DNA from: Bacillota bacterium
GTDB taxonomy: Bacteria; Bacillota; Bacilli; Paenibacillales; Paenibacillaceae
Assembly: GCA_023460795.1 (NCBI GenBank)
Contig: JAEWPC010000047.1
Span: forward strand, 45,041-109,040
DNA: 64,000 nt
Direction: 5' to 3'
Position numbers and translations under genes: made by a program. The notes below the pieces were generated by a model that saw only the letters and a program-made list of their open reading frames with translations, was not told where the DNA came from and did not search any database. Shown one piece after another: positions 46,536 through 54,243 of the stretch. Each line of letters starts with the position of its first letter. The first letter of the stretch is position 1.

Positions 46536-47180
46536 TTATTTCACTTTATGAAAGAATTCACGATCATTGAAATCAGTAACGATAAGGTCCGCTCCATCCA
46601 TATTCTCATGAACATGGGCTAAGCCTTTAAAGCCAATGCACTTCATTCCTGCGGATTTCGCCGCAAGCAGCCCGTTACGGGAATCCTCGATAACGACGCA
46701 TTGAGACGGATTTACCCCTAGTTTGCCTGCAGCGAGCAAGAAAATGTCCGGACACGGTTTTGATACCTCGACTTCGTCGTCGCATACGCATCGATCGAAA
46801 TATCCTCTGATCTCGAAAATGTCCAGTACGGCATTCATTCGTTTACTAGAAGCGCTTGTAGCCAGCGCAATCTTGAATCCGTGTTCCCTCAAGTCGCTAA
46901 GCAAATTCCTGACGCCAGGAATGAGTTCGATCTCTCTATACAACTCGATCTCTTTATCGACGTCATAGGATTGGATCAATTCATTCAACTCATGAGGGAG
47001 ATGAAAGTCGTCCTTCACCTTGGTCCAGAATTGGCGAGAGCTTAGACTGCCCCACGAACGGATTTCATCGCTCGTTAAGCTGCGGCCATAACGGTTCGCG
47101 GCTTCACGCAAAAGCCGGATGGCAATCGAATGCGAGTCGATAATAACCCCATCCATATCGAAAATTACGGCTTCCATCAT
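46536..47180 (-). CDS. HAD-family phosphatase, beta-phosphoglucomutase-like
   Basis: 214 residues. All HAD motifs are visible: DMDGVIIDS (nucleophile Asp), ATSAS (Thr/Ser), Lys in SKPCPDIFL and VIEDSRNGLLAAKSAGM. The cap is helical (subclass I), as in beta-phosphoglucomutases and sugar phosphatases. It lies between the SRPBCC gene (18 bases upstream) and the aldo/keto reductase, probably one transcript. Substrate not predictable. Confidence 0.9.
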   Translation of the reverse strand: MMEAVIFDMDGVIIDSHSIAIRLLREAANRYGRSLTSDEIRSWGSLSSRQFWTKVKDDFHLPHELNELIQSYDVDKEIELYREIELIPGVRNLLSDLREHGFKIALATSASSKRMNAVLDIFEIRGYFDRCVCDDEVEVSKPCPDIFLLAAGKLGVNPSQCVVIEDSRNGLLAAKSAGMKCIGFKGLAHVHENMDGADLIVTDFNDREFFHKVK

Positions 47181-47198
47181 TCCATACGCTCCACAAGA

Positions 47199-47612
47199 TT
47201 ATTGGGAAAGTTCCTTTAAACGATTCAACGCTTGCTCCCAGTACAGCTTCATCGCTTCTCGCGTATCGGGACTGTCCAGCTTTTCCTGATGAAAGCTGAT
47301 CGTTGTCTTGGCCGTACCGCTCGCGATCGTCCGAACTTGGACGATAGAAGGCTTATCCCAGTTGGCGATTCGCCAAGACATACGGATGTTCTCTTGCTGA
47401 TTGAGCGTCGTAATCTCTCCGGAAACCCCTTCTTCGGTATGGAATCGCCGTCCTTTCTCGATCCGCAATGACGGGTCAACGCCCAACCACGCTTGGATCC
47501 CCTGAGTAGAAGTGATGAGTTCCCATGCTTCTTGGATGGAAAGATTCAACGTTCTTCTTACACCGATTTGATAGCCGGACGCTTGCGTCAAGCCTACTGT
47601 CCTCATTGGCAT
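47199..47612 (-). CDS. SRPBCC / AHSA1-like domain protein
   Basis: 137 residues, single START-like hydrophobic-pocket domain (TLNLSIQEAWELITSTQGIQAWLG, then beta strands, ending in a long helix MKLYWEQALNRLKEL). The family has binding or stress-related roles and seldom a known ligand. AAGGAG lies eight bases before the ATG. First gene of a likely unit with the HAD phosphatase and aldo/keto reductase. Confidence 0.85.
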   Translation of the reverse strand: MPMRTVGLTQASGYQIGVRRTLNLSIQEAWELITSTQGIQAWLGVDPSLRIEKGRRFHTEEGVSGEITTLNQQENIRMSWRIANWDKPSIVQVRTIASGTAKTTISFHQEKLDSPDTREAMKLYWEQALNRLKELSQ

Positions 47613-47660
47613 CGTATCGCTCCTTTCGCGGACTGCATCTATGTTCCTGATTATAACAAA

Positions 47661-47685
47661 AAGGAGTGCCCGAACGGCACTCCTT
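47661..47685 (-). terminator. Terminator after the FMN reductase gene
   Basis: Perfect 10-base stem (AAGGAGTGCC / GGCACTCCTT) with a 5-base loop, followed on the minus strand by TTTTTGTTATA. Confidence 0.92.
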
Positions 47686-47702
47686 CTCCATGGTACTCGG
47701 GC

Positions 47703-48242
47703 TTAAACCCGAACGCGTCCTAATCTCCCCGCCAAATCAAGGAAAGCCTCCAACGCCTTTTCTGCCCGGTTATCGAGCTCCGCGGCGGCCAGTCTCGAGT
47801 ATCTTGCGCGCCCTTCGCCGCCGATTGAAATCCACTGCGGGCTGTTAATCCCATGCAAGTTACGCACAATGGCCTGAAGCTGCGTAAGAGAGCTAACGCC
47901 TACGGACCCTCCGGCCGAGCTGATCGACAACACCGGTTTGCCCGCAAAATGCTCCTGCCCTAAGTAATCGAGCGCGTTCTTAAGCGCGCCGCTGATCGAA
48001 CCGTGGTACTCCGGCGTGGAGAGTACGATTCCGTCCGCTTCAAGCATCAGTCTATTCAATCTTAGCACGCTGTCATGATTGGAATAATCGCCGTCCGGCG
48101 AATAGATCGGAAGCTGCCATTCCGCCAGATCGTATACGTTTGCTTGCACTTGCATTTGTTCCATTCGTTTAGCCATCGTTTGAGCCAAAATGGTGCTCGA
48201 TGCACCTTTCCTGTTGCTCCCTGTCAGTAACGCGATTTCCAT
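47703..48242 (-). CDS. NADPH-dependent FMN reductase
   Basis: 179 residues, flavodoxin-like fold. The phosphate loop is LLTGSNRKGASS and the second FMN-contacting loop is STPEYHGSISGALKNALDYL, with GGSVG following. It should reduce FMN or quinone/azo substrates with NADPH. The ATG at 48242 was chosen for its GGAG ribosome binding site; 11 more codons upstream are open but do not fit the fold. Single gene with its own terminator. Confidence 0.9.
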   Translation of the reverse strand: MEIALLTGSNRKGASSTILAQTMAKRMEQMQVQANVYDLAEWQLPIYSPDGDYSNHDSVLRLNRLMLEADGIVLSTPEYHGSISGALKNALDYLGQEHFAGKPVLSISSAGGSVGVSSLTQLQAIVRNLHGINSPQWISIGGEGRARYSRLAAAELDNRAEKALEAFLDLAGRLGRVRV

Positions 48243-48425
48243 CGATTTCGCTCCTTTTCCGCTCCAATAACCCATGTTGCTTCTCTAAGTTTAGTTTTAT
48301 TGTAGCGAGACGGCTTGCTAATTGCGTCGGCAAACAGAATGAACTTGCGTACGACAGGCTCTCGACCGATCGATCTAGAGCTACTGCGACTTTAGGATGA
48401 GAGGAATGAATAGCGGCTTCCCTGC

Positions 48426-49085
48426 CTACGTTCCGATGCCGCGCTTAACGGCAAAGATCGCAGCTTGCGTCCTGTCGCTGAGTCCGAGCTTATCCAGAAT
48501 ATGGCTGACGTGGGTTTTGACGGTCTTCTCCGTAATGAAGAGCGATTCGCTGATTTCCTTATTGGACTTGCCCGAGGCAATGAGTCGCAGGACGTCCAGT
48601 TCCCTCGGAGTAAGCTGATTCAACGCATCCTCGGCGTCTTCCTTGCCGTCTCCTCTACTCTCGGCTCCGGATAAATGATGGACGAGCATACCTGCTGCGT
48701 CCGGATGCAGCTCGACTCGTCCGTCGTGGACGCGCCGAATCGCCTCTACCAACTCTTCCGGTTCAATGTCCTTCAACAAGTACCCTTTGGCGCCGGCTTG
48801 AATAGCCGGCAGCACGTGGTCCTGATCCACGAACGAGGTGAGGACGATCACTTTCGTCTCCGGTCTTGAACGAACCAATAACGCCGTCGTCTCGATTCCG
48901 TTCAACACCGGCATGTTTAAATCCATAAGAACGACGTCCGGCAGCGTTTCGGCGACCCGGTCCAACGTCTCTTGTCCGTTCGCCGCTTCTCCGACCCATT
49001 CGATGCCCGGTTGCGTCGCGAGGAAAACTTGCAGCCCGCGTCTGACCATCGCATGGTCGTCGGCGATGAATAATCGGATGGCCAT
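48426..49085 (-). CDS. NarL/FixJ-type response regulator
   Basis: 219 residues. A receiver domain (IADDHAMVRRGL; phospho-acceptor Asp in VVLMDLNMPV; Thr in VLTSF; Lys in YLLKDIE) is followed by a LuxR-type helix-turn-helix (LTPRELDVLRLIASGKSNKEIS, TEKTVKTHVSHILDKLGL). It starts 12 bases after the GAF kinase gene, its evident partner, with TAGGAGAG before the ATG. Targets unknown. Confidence 0.95.
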   Translation of the reverse strand: MAIRLFIADDHAMVRRGLQVFLATQPGIEWVGEAANGQETLDRVAETLPDVVLMDLNMPVLNGIETTALLVRSRPETKVIVLTSFVDQDHVLPAIQAGAKGYLLKDIEPEELVEAIRRVHDGRVELHPDAAGMLVHHLSGAESRGDGKEDAEDALNQLTPRELDVLRLIASGKSNKEISESLFITEKTVKTHVSHILDKLGLSDRTQAAIFAVKRGIGT

Positions 49086-49097
49086 AACTGATCTCTC

Positions 49098-50762
49098 CTA
49101 GTTAACTTCGAGGGGAACAACGACTTCTATCGTCGTTCCGCCGTGATCGGCAGTCTGGAGCGAGAAGGATCCTCCCAGAGCCTCCGCTCGCTCGCGCATC
49201 GTAGATAAGCCGATAGAATGACGCTTTAATTCGTCTAGCCTTTGCGGGCTAATCCCTTGTCCGCTGTCGGCAATCTTCAACGTCGCTTCCTCTTTTCCAA
49301 GGTGCAGGGAGACTTCGACCTCTTCCGACTCGGAATGCTTGCTAACGTTATTAAGCGCCTCCTGGCCGACTCTCCATAAAGCTTCTTCGACTGCCCTCGG
49401 CAGTTCATTAATGCCATTAACTTTGATCTTCACGCGAAGCTTCAACCGTTCGCCGTAATGCTTGAGCGCTGTCGCCAGACCTTCCTCCAGGCCTGCTGGG
49501 CGAAGCTGCATAATGAGCTCGCGCATTTCCTTGAGGGCGCTTTGCGACAGTGCCTGCATTTCCTGCAATGTCGTGCGAAGCAGCTCCTCGTTGCCTGACG
49601 ACAGCAAGCTGGACGAGCCTTTGGACATCATCGTCAGCGAGAACAACGTCTGGCTGACCGAATCGTGCAAGTCGCGCGCCAGTTTATTGCGTTCGTCCAA
49701 TCGGACGAGTTCCCGCCGATTGCCTTCTAACCGCACTCGTTCGAACGTGACGCCGATCAGTTCCGCCAGCGCCTCGATAACCTCGGTATCCGATAGATAA
49801 CGCTCATCTCTCGTCTCGTATCCGATAAGAAGAATGCCCGTCGCTTTTTTCCCTGGCGAACGGATCGCAGCCGCTGCCGCATGCGCGGCCAACGGCAGCA
49901 GCTCTTGCTGCTTGAGCCATGCGGCCAGCTTGTTCGCATACTCCTGGCAAAGAGGTTCCGGAGTGCGTTTGACCGCTTGATCCAAGTAGCTTTCGATGCC
50001 ATCCATCGGGACCTGAGCTTGCGGTACGAACGTTCGACCTTCGGCGTAGATGGCACGAACGGTCCAGCTGCCGCCCGACGGCTCAAGCAGCGCCGCGCTG
50101 TGCCAGTCGAAATGCTCGCCGATCAGCGTCATCGCTTGTTCCCAAAGCTCCGCTAACTCGCCGCCTTGAGAAGCCGCGACGCCAAGCGCCATTCCGTATT
50201 CGCCGAGCTTGGCGAACAAGGTGGCTCTGCGCTGTTCCGAGGCGTACAGCCTCATCCGTTCCATTGCGCTTCCGATCTGGAACGCCACGGACTGCAGCAA
50301 TGCCAGCTCCGCTTCGTCGAAATGGATTTTGCCTGGCGCCGCCACGTTCAGTAAGCCGAAGCGCCTGCTTCCCGAGCGGATCGGCACGGTGGCATGATGC
50401 GTGATGCCGCGCGTATCGCCCCAATCGCAAGTATTGGCTTTGTCGATTCGTCTGCAAGTCATGATGTTGACGGCGTTCTTCAGCCTTCCGTCGCCGTACC
50501 GGTCCAGACACCAGCAGCCCCCGCACCGCATAGGTTCATTCTCATTATGAGTCAGACCGGGAGGCAAGTTGATGCCGGCTTCGAATTCATAATCGCCGTG
50601 CTCATCCACGAGGTACATCCATCCGGTAGACAATCCCGTCAACTCCAACAGCTTCTCGATGGCGACGTTCACCATGGCGTTCAAGTCGTTGGACTCGTTG
50701 AGCGTCTCGGCGATCGTCTTCAGCGTAGTCAACTCTTGGATATGAAGGTCCTTATGGTCCAT
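49098..50762 (-). CDS. GAF-domain sensor histidine kinase (NarX/LiaS-type core)
   Basis: 554 residues without membrane segments. Two GAF-like domains (about 8-180 and 190-355) precede a HisKA_3 domain with phospho-acceptor His in ARDLHDSVSQTLF and an ATPase (EEALWRVGQEALNNVSKHS; DSGQGIS; GLSTMRERAEALGG). The first GAF carries a cysteine cluster (CGGCWCLDRYGDG, then MTCRR and NTCDWGD) followed by HHATVPI, which could bind metal, Fe-S or heme for redox sensing. The start is set at 50762, where AAGGAGAGG lies upstream; the ATG at 50807 has no clear site. Paired with the adjacent response regulator. Confidence 0.9.
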   Translation of the reverse strand: MDHKDLHIQELTTLKTIAETLNESNDLNAMVNVAIEKLLELTGLSTGWMYLVDEHGDYEFEAGINLPPGLTHNENEPMRCGGCWCLDRYGDGRLKNAVNIMTCRRIDKANTCDWGDTRGITHHATVPIRSGSRRFGLLNVAAPGKIHFDEAELALLQSVAFQIGSAMERMRLYASEQRRATLFAKLGEYGMALGVAASQGGELAELWEQAMTLIGEHFDWHSAALLEPSGGSWTVRAIYAEGRTFVPQAQVPMDGIESYLDQAVKRTPEPLCQEYANKLAAWLKQQELLPLAAHAAAAAIRSPGKKATGILLIGYETRDERYLSDTEVIEALAELIGVTFERVRLEGNRRELVRLDERNKLARDLHDSVSQTLFSLTMMSKGSSSLLSSGNEELLRTTLQEMQALSQSALKEMRELIMQLRPAGLEEGLATALKHYGERLKLRVKIKVNGINELPRAVEEALWRVGQEALNNVSKHSESEEVEVSLHLGKEEATLKIADSGQGISPQRLDELKRHSIGLSTMRERAEALGGSFSLQTADHGGTTIEVVVPLEVN

Positions 50763-50829
50763 AGGCGCGACGCCTCTCCTTCTCTTCCCATTCGCTAGCT
50801 CAATCATAGCAATAGTCTAGAAATTAAAA

Positions 50830-50850
50830 AAGCCGCGATTAACGCGGCTT
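50830..50850 (-). terminator. Terminator whose loop contains the stop codon of the racemase-like gene
   Basis: Stem AAGCCGCG / CGCGGCTT with loop TTAAT, followed on the minus strand by TTTTAATTTC. The TAA stop of the racemase-like gene (50839-50841) lies in the loop, so the last codons form the 5' arm. Confidence 0.88.
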
Positions 50851-51510
50851 CGGCTCAAGCGATAGTAAGCTTCTTAAATACTCGGCCAAGGAAACCGCAG
50901 CGTTGCCGATCGCAGTCCCCGTCGCTTCCGCGGCTTTCCGCGCCGCGGGAACCATCGAAAGCTGTGCGGCTACGAGGGTCTTGCCCGGCTGTTCCCGTGC
51001 GATTCCGATTAACCCGCTGGTTACTTGTTCGTCGTATTGTTCCTTTCTCCCCTGCATGATCAACTCGAACGTGCCGGGCAGCGTGCGAGTTTCCGCGTTC
51101 AGATCGACTCCATGCCCTTCGTAATACCGCCGTAATCTCGCCAACGAGCCCTCAACCGTGTTCGGATTCGTAAAGACGAGGACGACCGGCCCGCCTCCGT
51201 TCAACAAGTCTTGAAAGAGAGGTTCGTCGATCTTCACGACCGGAACCGGAAAGCGATGAATCTCGTCGCGAATCATCGTCGCGTAGAACGTGCAAGTCAC
51301 CAGGATCGCATCCACATGGCTATGGGCGATCCAGTTCAACGTATCAAGCACTTTGCGTTCGGCTTGCTCGCGAGTGAAATCGGGATCGCTCTTGATCCGG
51401 TCAAGTCCCGGATCTACGAAGTGGATACATTCGACGTCGTAATCGCTCAAAGCGTTGTCGATTTGTTCAATGTTCGAGTAGTGGGCGTGGAAGCAACCGA
51501 TTCTTTTCAT
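50839..51510 (-). CDS. Aspartate/glutamate racemase-like protein
   Basis: 223 residues resembling the Asp/Glu/hydantoin racemase superfamily. The first catalytic loop is ILVTCTFYATMI, with Cys. The second loop reads LVAAQLSMVPAA, where racemases normally have a second Cys. Two-base racemisation is therefore unlikely; a decarboxylase- or isomerase-like reaction, or loss of activity, is possible. It lies 75 bases downstream of arsM on the same strand and has its own terminator, which suggests the end of a transcript. Substrate unknown. Confidence 0.7.
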   Translation of the reverse strand: MKRIGCFHAHYSNIEQIDNALSDYDVECIHFVDPGLDRIKSDPDFTREQAERKVLDTLNWIAHSHVDAILVTCTFYATMIRDEIHRFPVPVVKIDEPLFQDLLNGGGPVVLVFTNPNTVEGSLARLRRYYEGHGVDLNAETRTLPGTFELIMQGRKEQYDEQVTSGLIGIAREQPGKTLVAAQLSMVPAARKAAEATGTAIGNAAVSLAEYLRSLLSLEPKPR

Positions 51511-51585
51511 CTCGTTAACCCCTTCTGACGGCTCGATCGTTTATGTCATCTTAATCGTCGAAGAGATTTTTGGCAATGCAGTCCT

Positions 51586-52383
51586 TTATTTAAGAGCTTG
51601 AATCGTCGCCGACAGGATATAGTCGTCGATGCTGGCACCCGGAACCCAATCTTTAATAAAATGGCGGGATTCGTCCTTCGGTTGAATGGAAATGTCGCGA
51701 AAACCGGCGGCGCGCAGCATTTGTTCCAAGTCATCGACAGACGAAGCTCCCGAGACGCAACCGGAGAGCGACTCCGGATCGGATTTCAATTCTTCGGGCA
51801 TCGTTGCCGTGGCGACGACATCCGAAATCGCCAGACGGCCGCCGGATTTCAGCACCCGGTAAGCTTCCTTGAATACTTGCGGTTTATCCGGCGAAAGATT
51901 GATCACGCAATTCGAAAGGATCACGTTCACGCTATTGTCCGCAACTGGCAGGCGTTCGATCTCGCCTAAGCGAAACTCGGTATTGCGGTAGGAACCGTTC
52001 GCCGCGTTCGAGCGCGCTCGGCTAATCATCTCCGGCGTCATGTCGACCCCGATCACTTGGCCGGTTTCTCCGACCTGCCGCGAGGCTAGGAAGCAATCGA
52101 ATCCTCCGCCGCTGCCTAGATCGAGCACGACCTCCCCTTCCCGTAACGAAGCAATCGCCTGCGGATTCCCGCAGCCAAGACCTAAATTCGCGCCAACAGG
52201 CACAACGCCTAATTCCTCGTTTGAATATCCTAGAACGGATGAAACAGAATCTGCTTCGCAATGCGTATTGCAACAGCCGCTGGAAGCACCGCAGCTGTCA
52301 CCCTCGGACGTTTCTTGCAGCGCGATTTGTTTGTAACGGTTGCGAACTTGTTGACGGATGACATCGTTGTTTATTTGAGACAT
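51586..52383 (-). CDS. arsM: Arsenite S-adenosylmethionine methyltransferase ArsM
   Basis: 265 residues. Class I methyltransferase fold with SAM motif VVLDLGSGGGFD and GVDMTPEMI. The cysteines needed for As(III) are present: an N-terminal cluster (DSCGASSGCCNTHC), one in LSNCVINLSPDKP and one in LSGCVSGASS. It methylates arsenite to methylarsenicals, and As(III) may also be lost as volatile species. It lies downstream of arsR with two tiny ORFs and two operator palindromes between them. ACTAGGAGTG precedes the ATG. Confidence 0.95.
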   Translation of the reverse strand: MSQINNDVIRQQVRNRYKQIALQETSEGDSCGASSGCCNTHCEADSVSSVLGYSNEELGVVPVGANLGLGCGNPQAIASLREGEVVLDLGSGGGFDCFLASRQVGETGQVIGVDMTPEMISRARSNAANGSYRNTEFRLGEIERLPVADNSVNVILSNCVINLSPDKPQVFKEAYRVLKSGGRLAISDVVATATMPEELKSDPESLSGCVSGASSVDDLEQMLRAAGFRDISIQPKDESRHFIKDWVPGASIDDYILSATIQALK

Positions 52384-52405
52384 TGAGAATCACTCCTAGT
52401 TAATT

Positions 52406-52423
52406 AATCAATTTTTTTTGATT
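52406..52423. promoter_or_regulatory. ArsR-type operator copy proximal to arsM (ATCAA-N6-TTGAT)
   Basis: Inverted repeat with ATCAA at 52407-52411 and TTGAT at 52418-52422, 23 bases before the arsM start. Same arms and spacing as two other copies at this locus. Confidence 0.65.
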
Positions 52424-52444
52424 TAAAGAGCAACAATAAGGGTT

Positions 52445-52477
52445 TCAGCAACAGTTACAGCAAGGTTGCAGGATCAC
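52445..52477 (-). CDS. Tiny Cys-rich ORF between arsR and arsM (ends CCNCC)
   Basis: A 10-codon GTG-started frame encoding VILQPCCNCC followed by TGA, one base after the stop of another tiny ORF. Only a weak GAGAAG lies upstream, so it would depend on re-initiation or on a +1 shift from the preceding ORF. Vicinal cysteines would suit As(III) binding. Its length makes chance possible; its context makes it worth testing. Confidence 0.35.
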   Translation of the reverse strand: MILQPCCNCC

Positions 52478-52478
52478 G

Positions 52479-52517
52479 CTAGCTGAGCTTCTCGTAAGCA
52501 TACAAGTTTATTTCCAT
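52479..52517 (-). CDS. Tiny ORF between arsR and arsM, leader-peptide candidate
   Basis: A 12-codon frame (MEINLYAYEKLS) with an excellent ribosome binding site (AAAGGAGGGG, six bases before the ATG), better than those of many full genes here. It sits between two ArsR-like operators. A single +1 shift after codon 9 would join it to the following CCNCC peptide. A leader or regulatory peptide is possible; no homologue is recognised. Confidence 0.45.
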   Translation of the reverse strand: MEINLYAYEKLS

Positions 52518-52532
52518 CCTAACCCCTCCTTT

Positions 52533-52550
52533 AATCAAGTTTTTTTGATT
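52533..52550. promoter_or_regulatory. ArsR-type operator copy downstream of arsR (ATCAA-N6-TTGAT)
   Basis: ATCAA at 52534-52538 and TTGAT at 52545-52549, 18 bases past the arsR stop and 15 bases before the tiny ORF start. Identical arms and spacing to the other two copies. Confidence 0.65.
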
Positions 52551-52568
52551 TATTCGACAGACGAAAGC

Positions 52569-52916
52569 TTAGCAGCAGTCGCCCGATGGAATACCGTCGT
52601 TACGGAATATACAGCATAGCTCTGGCGAAAGAAGCCGATTCATTTCATCGTGATTCAGCTCGTAATAGCTCCAAGTTCCTCTAGTTTCTCGATGAATCAG
52701 ACCGGCATCCAGCAATATTTTCAAATGATACGAGAGCTTCGATTGCGGCATATCGACGATGTCCGTTAAGTCGCATACGCAAGTGTTCCCTCTTCGGGTC
52801 AGCTCGTGCATGATCTGCAGCCGTTTCTGATCCGCCAACGCTTTGAACTTCTTCTCGTACACGGAGAAATCGACTTTAGACGCGGTTTGTACGTTCACTG
52901 GGAGAGGTCTGATCAT
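52569..52916 (-). CDS. arsR: ArsR-family arsenic-responsive repressor
   Basis: 115 residues, winged helix of the ArsR/SmtB family. The As(III) site is CVCDL at the start of the recognition region (NTCVCDLTDIVDMPQSKLSYHL). Extra cysteine pairs lie in ELCCIF and at the very end (GDCC), which may add metal ligands. It should leave DNA when arsenite binds. GGAGGAATCGTC precedes the ATG. An ATCAA-N6-TTGAT palindrome lies 23 bases before it, and two more lie between it and arsM, all probably its sites. Confidence 0.93.
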   Translation of the reverse strand: MIRPLPVNVQTASKVDFSVYEKKFKALADQKRLQIMHELTRRGNTCVCDLTDIVDMPQSKLSYHLKILLDAGLIHRETRGTWSYYELNHDEMNRLLSPELCCIFRNDGIPSGDCC

Positions 52917-52938
52917 GACGATTCCTCCGATTCATTAA

Positions 52939-52954
52939 ATCAATTTATTTTGAT
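52939..52954. promoter_or_regulatory. ArsR-type operator copy upstream of arsR (ATCAA-N6-TTGAT)
   Basis: ATCAA at 52939-52943 and TTGAT at 52950-52954, just before arsR's ribosome binding site. Placement suits repression of the arsR promoter. Third copy at this locus. Confidence 0.7.
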
Positions 52955-53014
52955 GAAAACATCTTAGCATGGTAAATTGTAGAATGCAACGTCTAATCAG
53001 ATCAAATGACAAAC

Positions 53015-53031
53015 AGCCGCCAGAGGCGGCT
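53015..53031 (-). terminator. Short hairpin terminator after the GyrI-like gene
   Basis: AGCCGCC / GGCGGCT with a 3-base loop, followed on the minus strand by GTTTGTC. Fourteen bases past the GyrI-like gene's stop, before arsR. Confidence 0.7.
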
Positions 53032-53045
53032 GATATTCTCTGAAA

Positions 53046-53702
53046 TCATGCTTTTCTGCGCACGGGATACAACATCGTAAAATGGAACGTCGCGAGCTCA
53101 GAGTAAGGTACCGTAAGAGAGTTGAACGGTTCGAACGGGACGGTCTCCATGCCGAGAACGCCGGGGCGACGATCGAGCTCGTATTCGGACGATTGGTCCA
53201 GCCAACCGAACATCTCGTCGTATACGCCCCACATGTGGGATTCGTCGCCCTCTACGCGCGCGCTTGCGCACGGACCTCCCGGCAGCTCCAAAGCTTCAAC
53301 GCCTTCCGGTACGTCTCCGAACTCGCGAACCGCTATACCCACCCATAGCGTGTCTACTTTGTTCCCCCACTGGTCCTGCGGGATAAACACGAACACCGAT
53401 GGTCCATCCATTATTCGCGCATCGCCAAGTGGAACTTTCTCGCTCAGCTTGCTCCAAGCTATGCGCGTACCGCTCTTGTCGGGCGTCATCTCCGCACGTA
53501 CGGCCAATGCTTTGAACGGCGCTACGTCGACGATATGTATTCCTTTCGTCTCTTGCATGTTCTCATTCTCTCCTCTCGGATCGCGGATCGCATCGCTCTC
53601 GATCGCTCTCAACGCGTTCGGTACGAGCTTCGGCTTGTAGCCGTCGACGTTGCGTCGTCCCACGTCCATGGCTTCCTTAGACTTTCGCACGCTTTGTCCC
53701 AT
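53046..53702 (-). CDS. GyrI-like effector-binding domain protein
   Basis: 218 residues. From about residue 50 it matches the bacterial effector-binding (GyrI/AraC-type) domain (VDVAPFKALAVR, LWVGIAVREFGDVPEGVEALELPGGPCASARVEG, MLYPVRR). The first ~45 residues are extra and charged, and contain DGYKPKLVPNALRAI, which resembles the N-terminal tail of the next gene (SYKPDMAPRALKMI). Such domains bind small, often cationic or hydrophobic, ligands. It is last in an AraC-VOC-GyrI cassette, 21 bases from the VOC gene. Role inferred only as ligand binding. Confidence 0.82.
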   Translation of the reverse strand: MGQSVRKSKEAMDVGRRNVDGYKPKLVPNALRAIESDAIRDPRGENENMQETKGIHIVDVAPFKALAVRAEMTPDKSGTRIAWSKLSEKVPLGDARIMDGPSVFVFIPQDQWGNKVDTLWVGIAVREFGDVPEGVEALELPGGPCASARVEGDESHMWGVYDEMFGWLDQSSEYELDRRPGVLGMETVPFEPFNSLTVPYSELATFHFTMLYPVRRKA

Positions 53703-53723
53703 ATGGATTCTCCTCCCGCTCGA

Positions 53724-54224
53724 CTACCCGCGACAGATCATAATCTTGTTGCCGCTAGGATCCTTGACGACGAACCAATGATCGAATTCGATTGCCGTGA
53801 CAAGCTCTACTCCGAGCTCGGTCATATACTCATAGGAGCGCGCCAGATCGTCGGTCAAAAACATAAAAGCAGGCGTCTCGATCGCAGGCGCTCCGTTTGG
53901 CTGCTTGCCGCCCCACATCGGCATCGTGTCCAGGATGACGCCCGTACCCTCCATCGGCAACGGACATAAGTGACCGTTCATAATCTCGCAATCGCTCACG
54001 TTCAGTCCAAGGAGCCGGCAATACCAGCTGCGGGATTCCTCGATATCCTTCACCGGAATGAAGACGCTGCCGATCTGATTTTTGACGGGACTGCTCCCTA
54101 CTTGGTTATCCAATGCTGGCTGATCGTTCATCGGTTTTCCCCCTAGTATCATTTTTAAGGCCCTTGGTGCCATATCGGGCTTATAGCTATCCGGTGATTG
54201 TCTTCGCAGCGGCTGCTCGCTCAT
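53724..54224 (-). CDS. VOC-family (glyoxalase/bleomycin-resistance fold) protein
   Basis: 166 residues. The C-terminal ~120 form a VOC domain (GSVFIPVKDIEESRSWYCRLLG, PAFMFLTDDLARSYEYM, HWFVVKDPSGNKIMI). The last Glu of the usual metal site is not evident, so it may bind rather than turn over its ligand. The first ~45 residues are an unusual tail with SYKPDMAPRALKMI, similar to the tail of the adjacent GyrI-like protein. It lies 19 bases after the AraC gene in the same orientation. Confidence 0.85.
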   Translation of the reverse strand: MSEQPLRRQSPDSYKPDMAPRALKMILGGKPMNDQPALDNQVGSSPVKNQIGSVFIPVKDIEESRSWYCRLLGLNVSDCEIMNGHLCPLPMEGTGVILDTMPMWGGKQPNGAPAIETPAFMFLTDDLARSYEYMTELGVELVTAIEFDHWFVVKDPSGNKIMICRG

Positions 54225-54243
54225 GCGTCGATCACTCCTGTAT

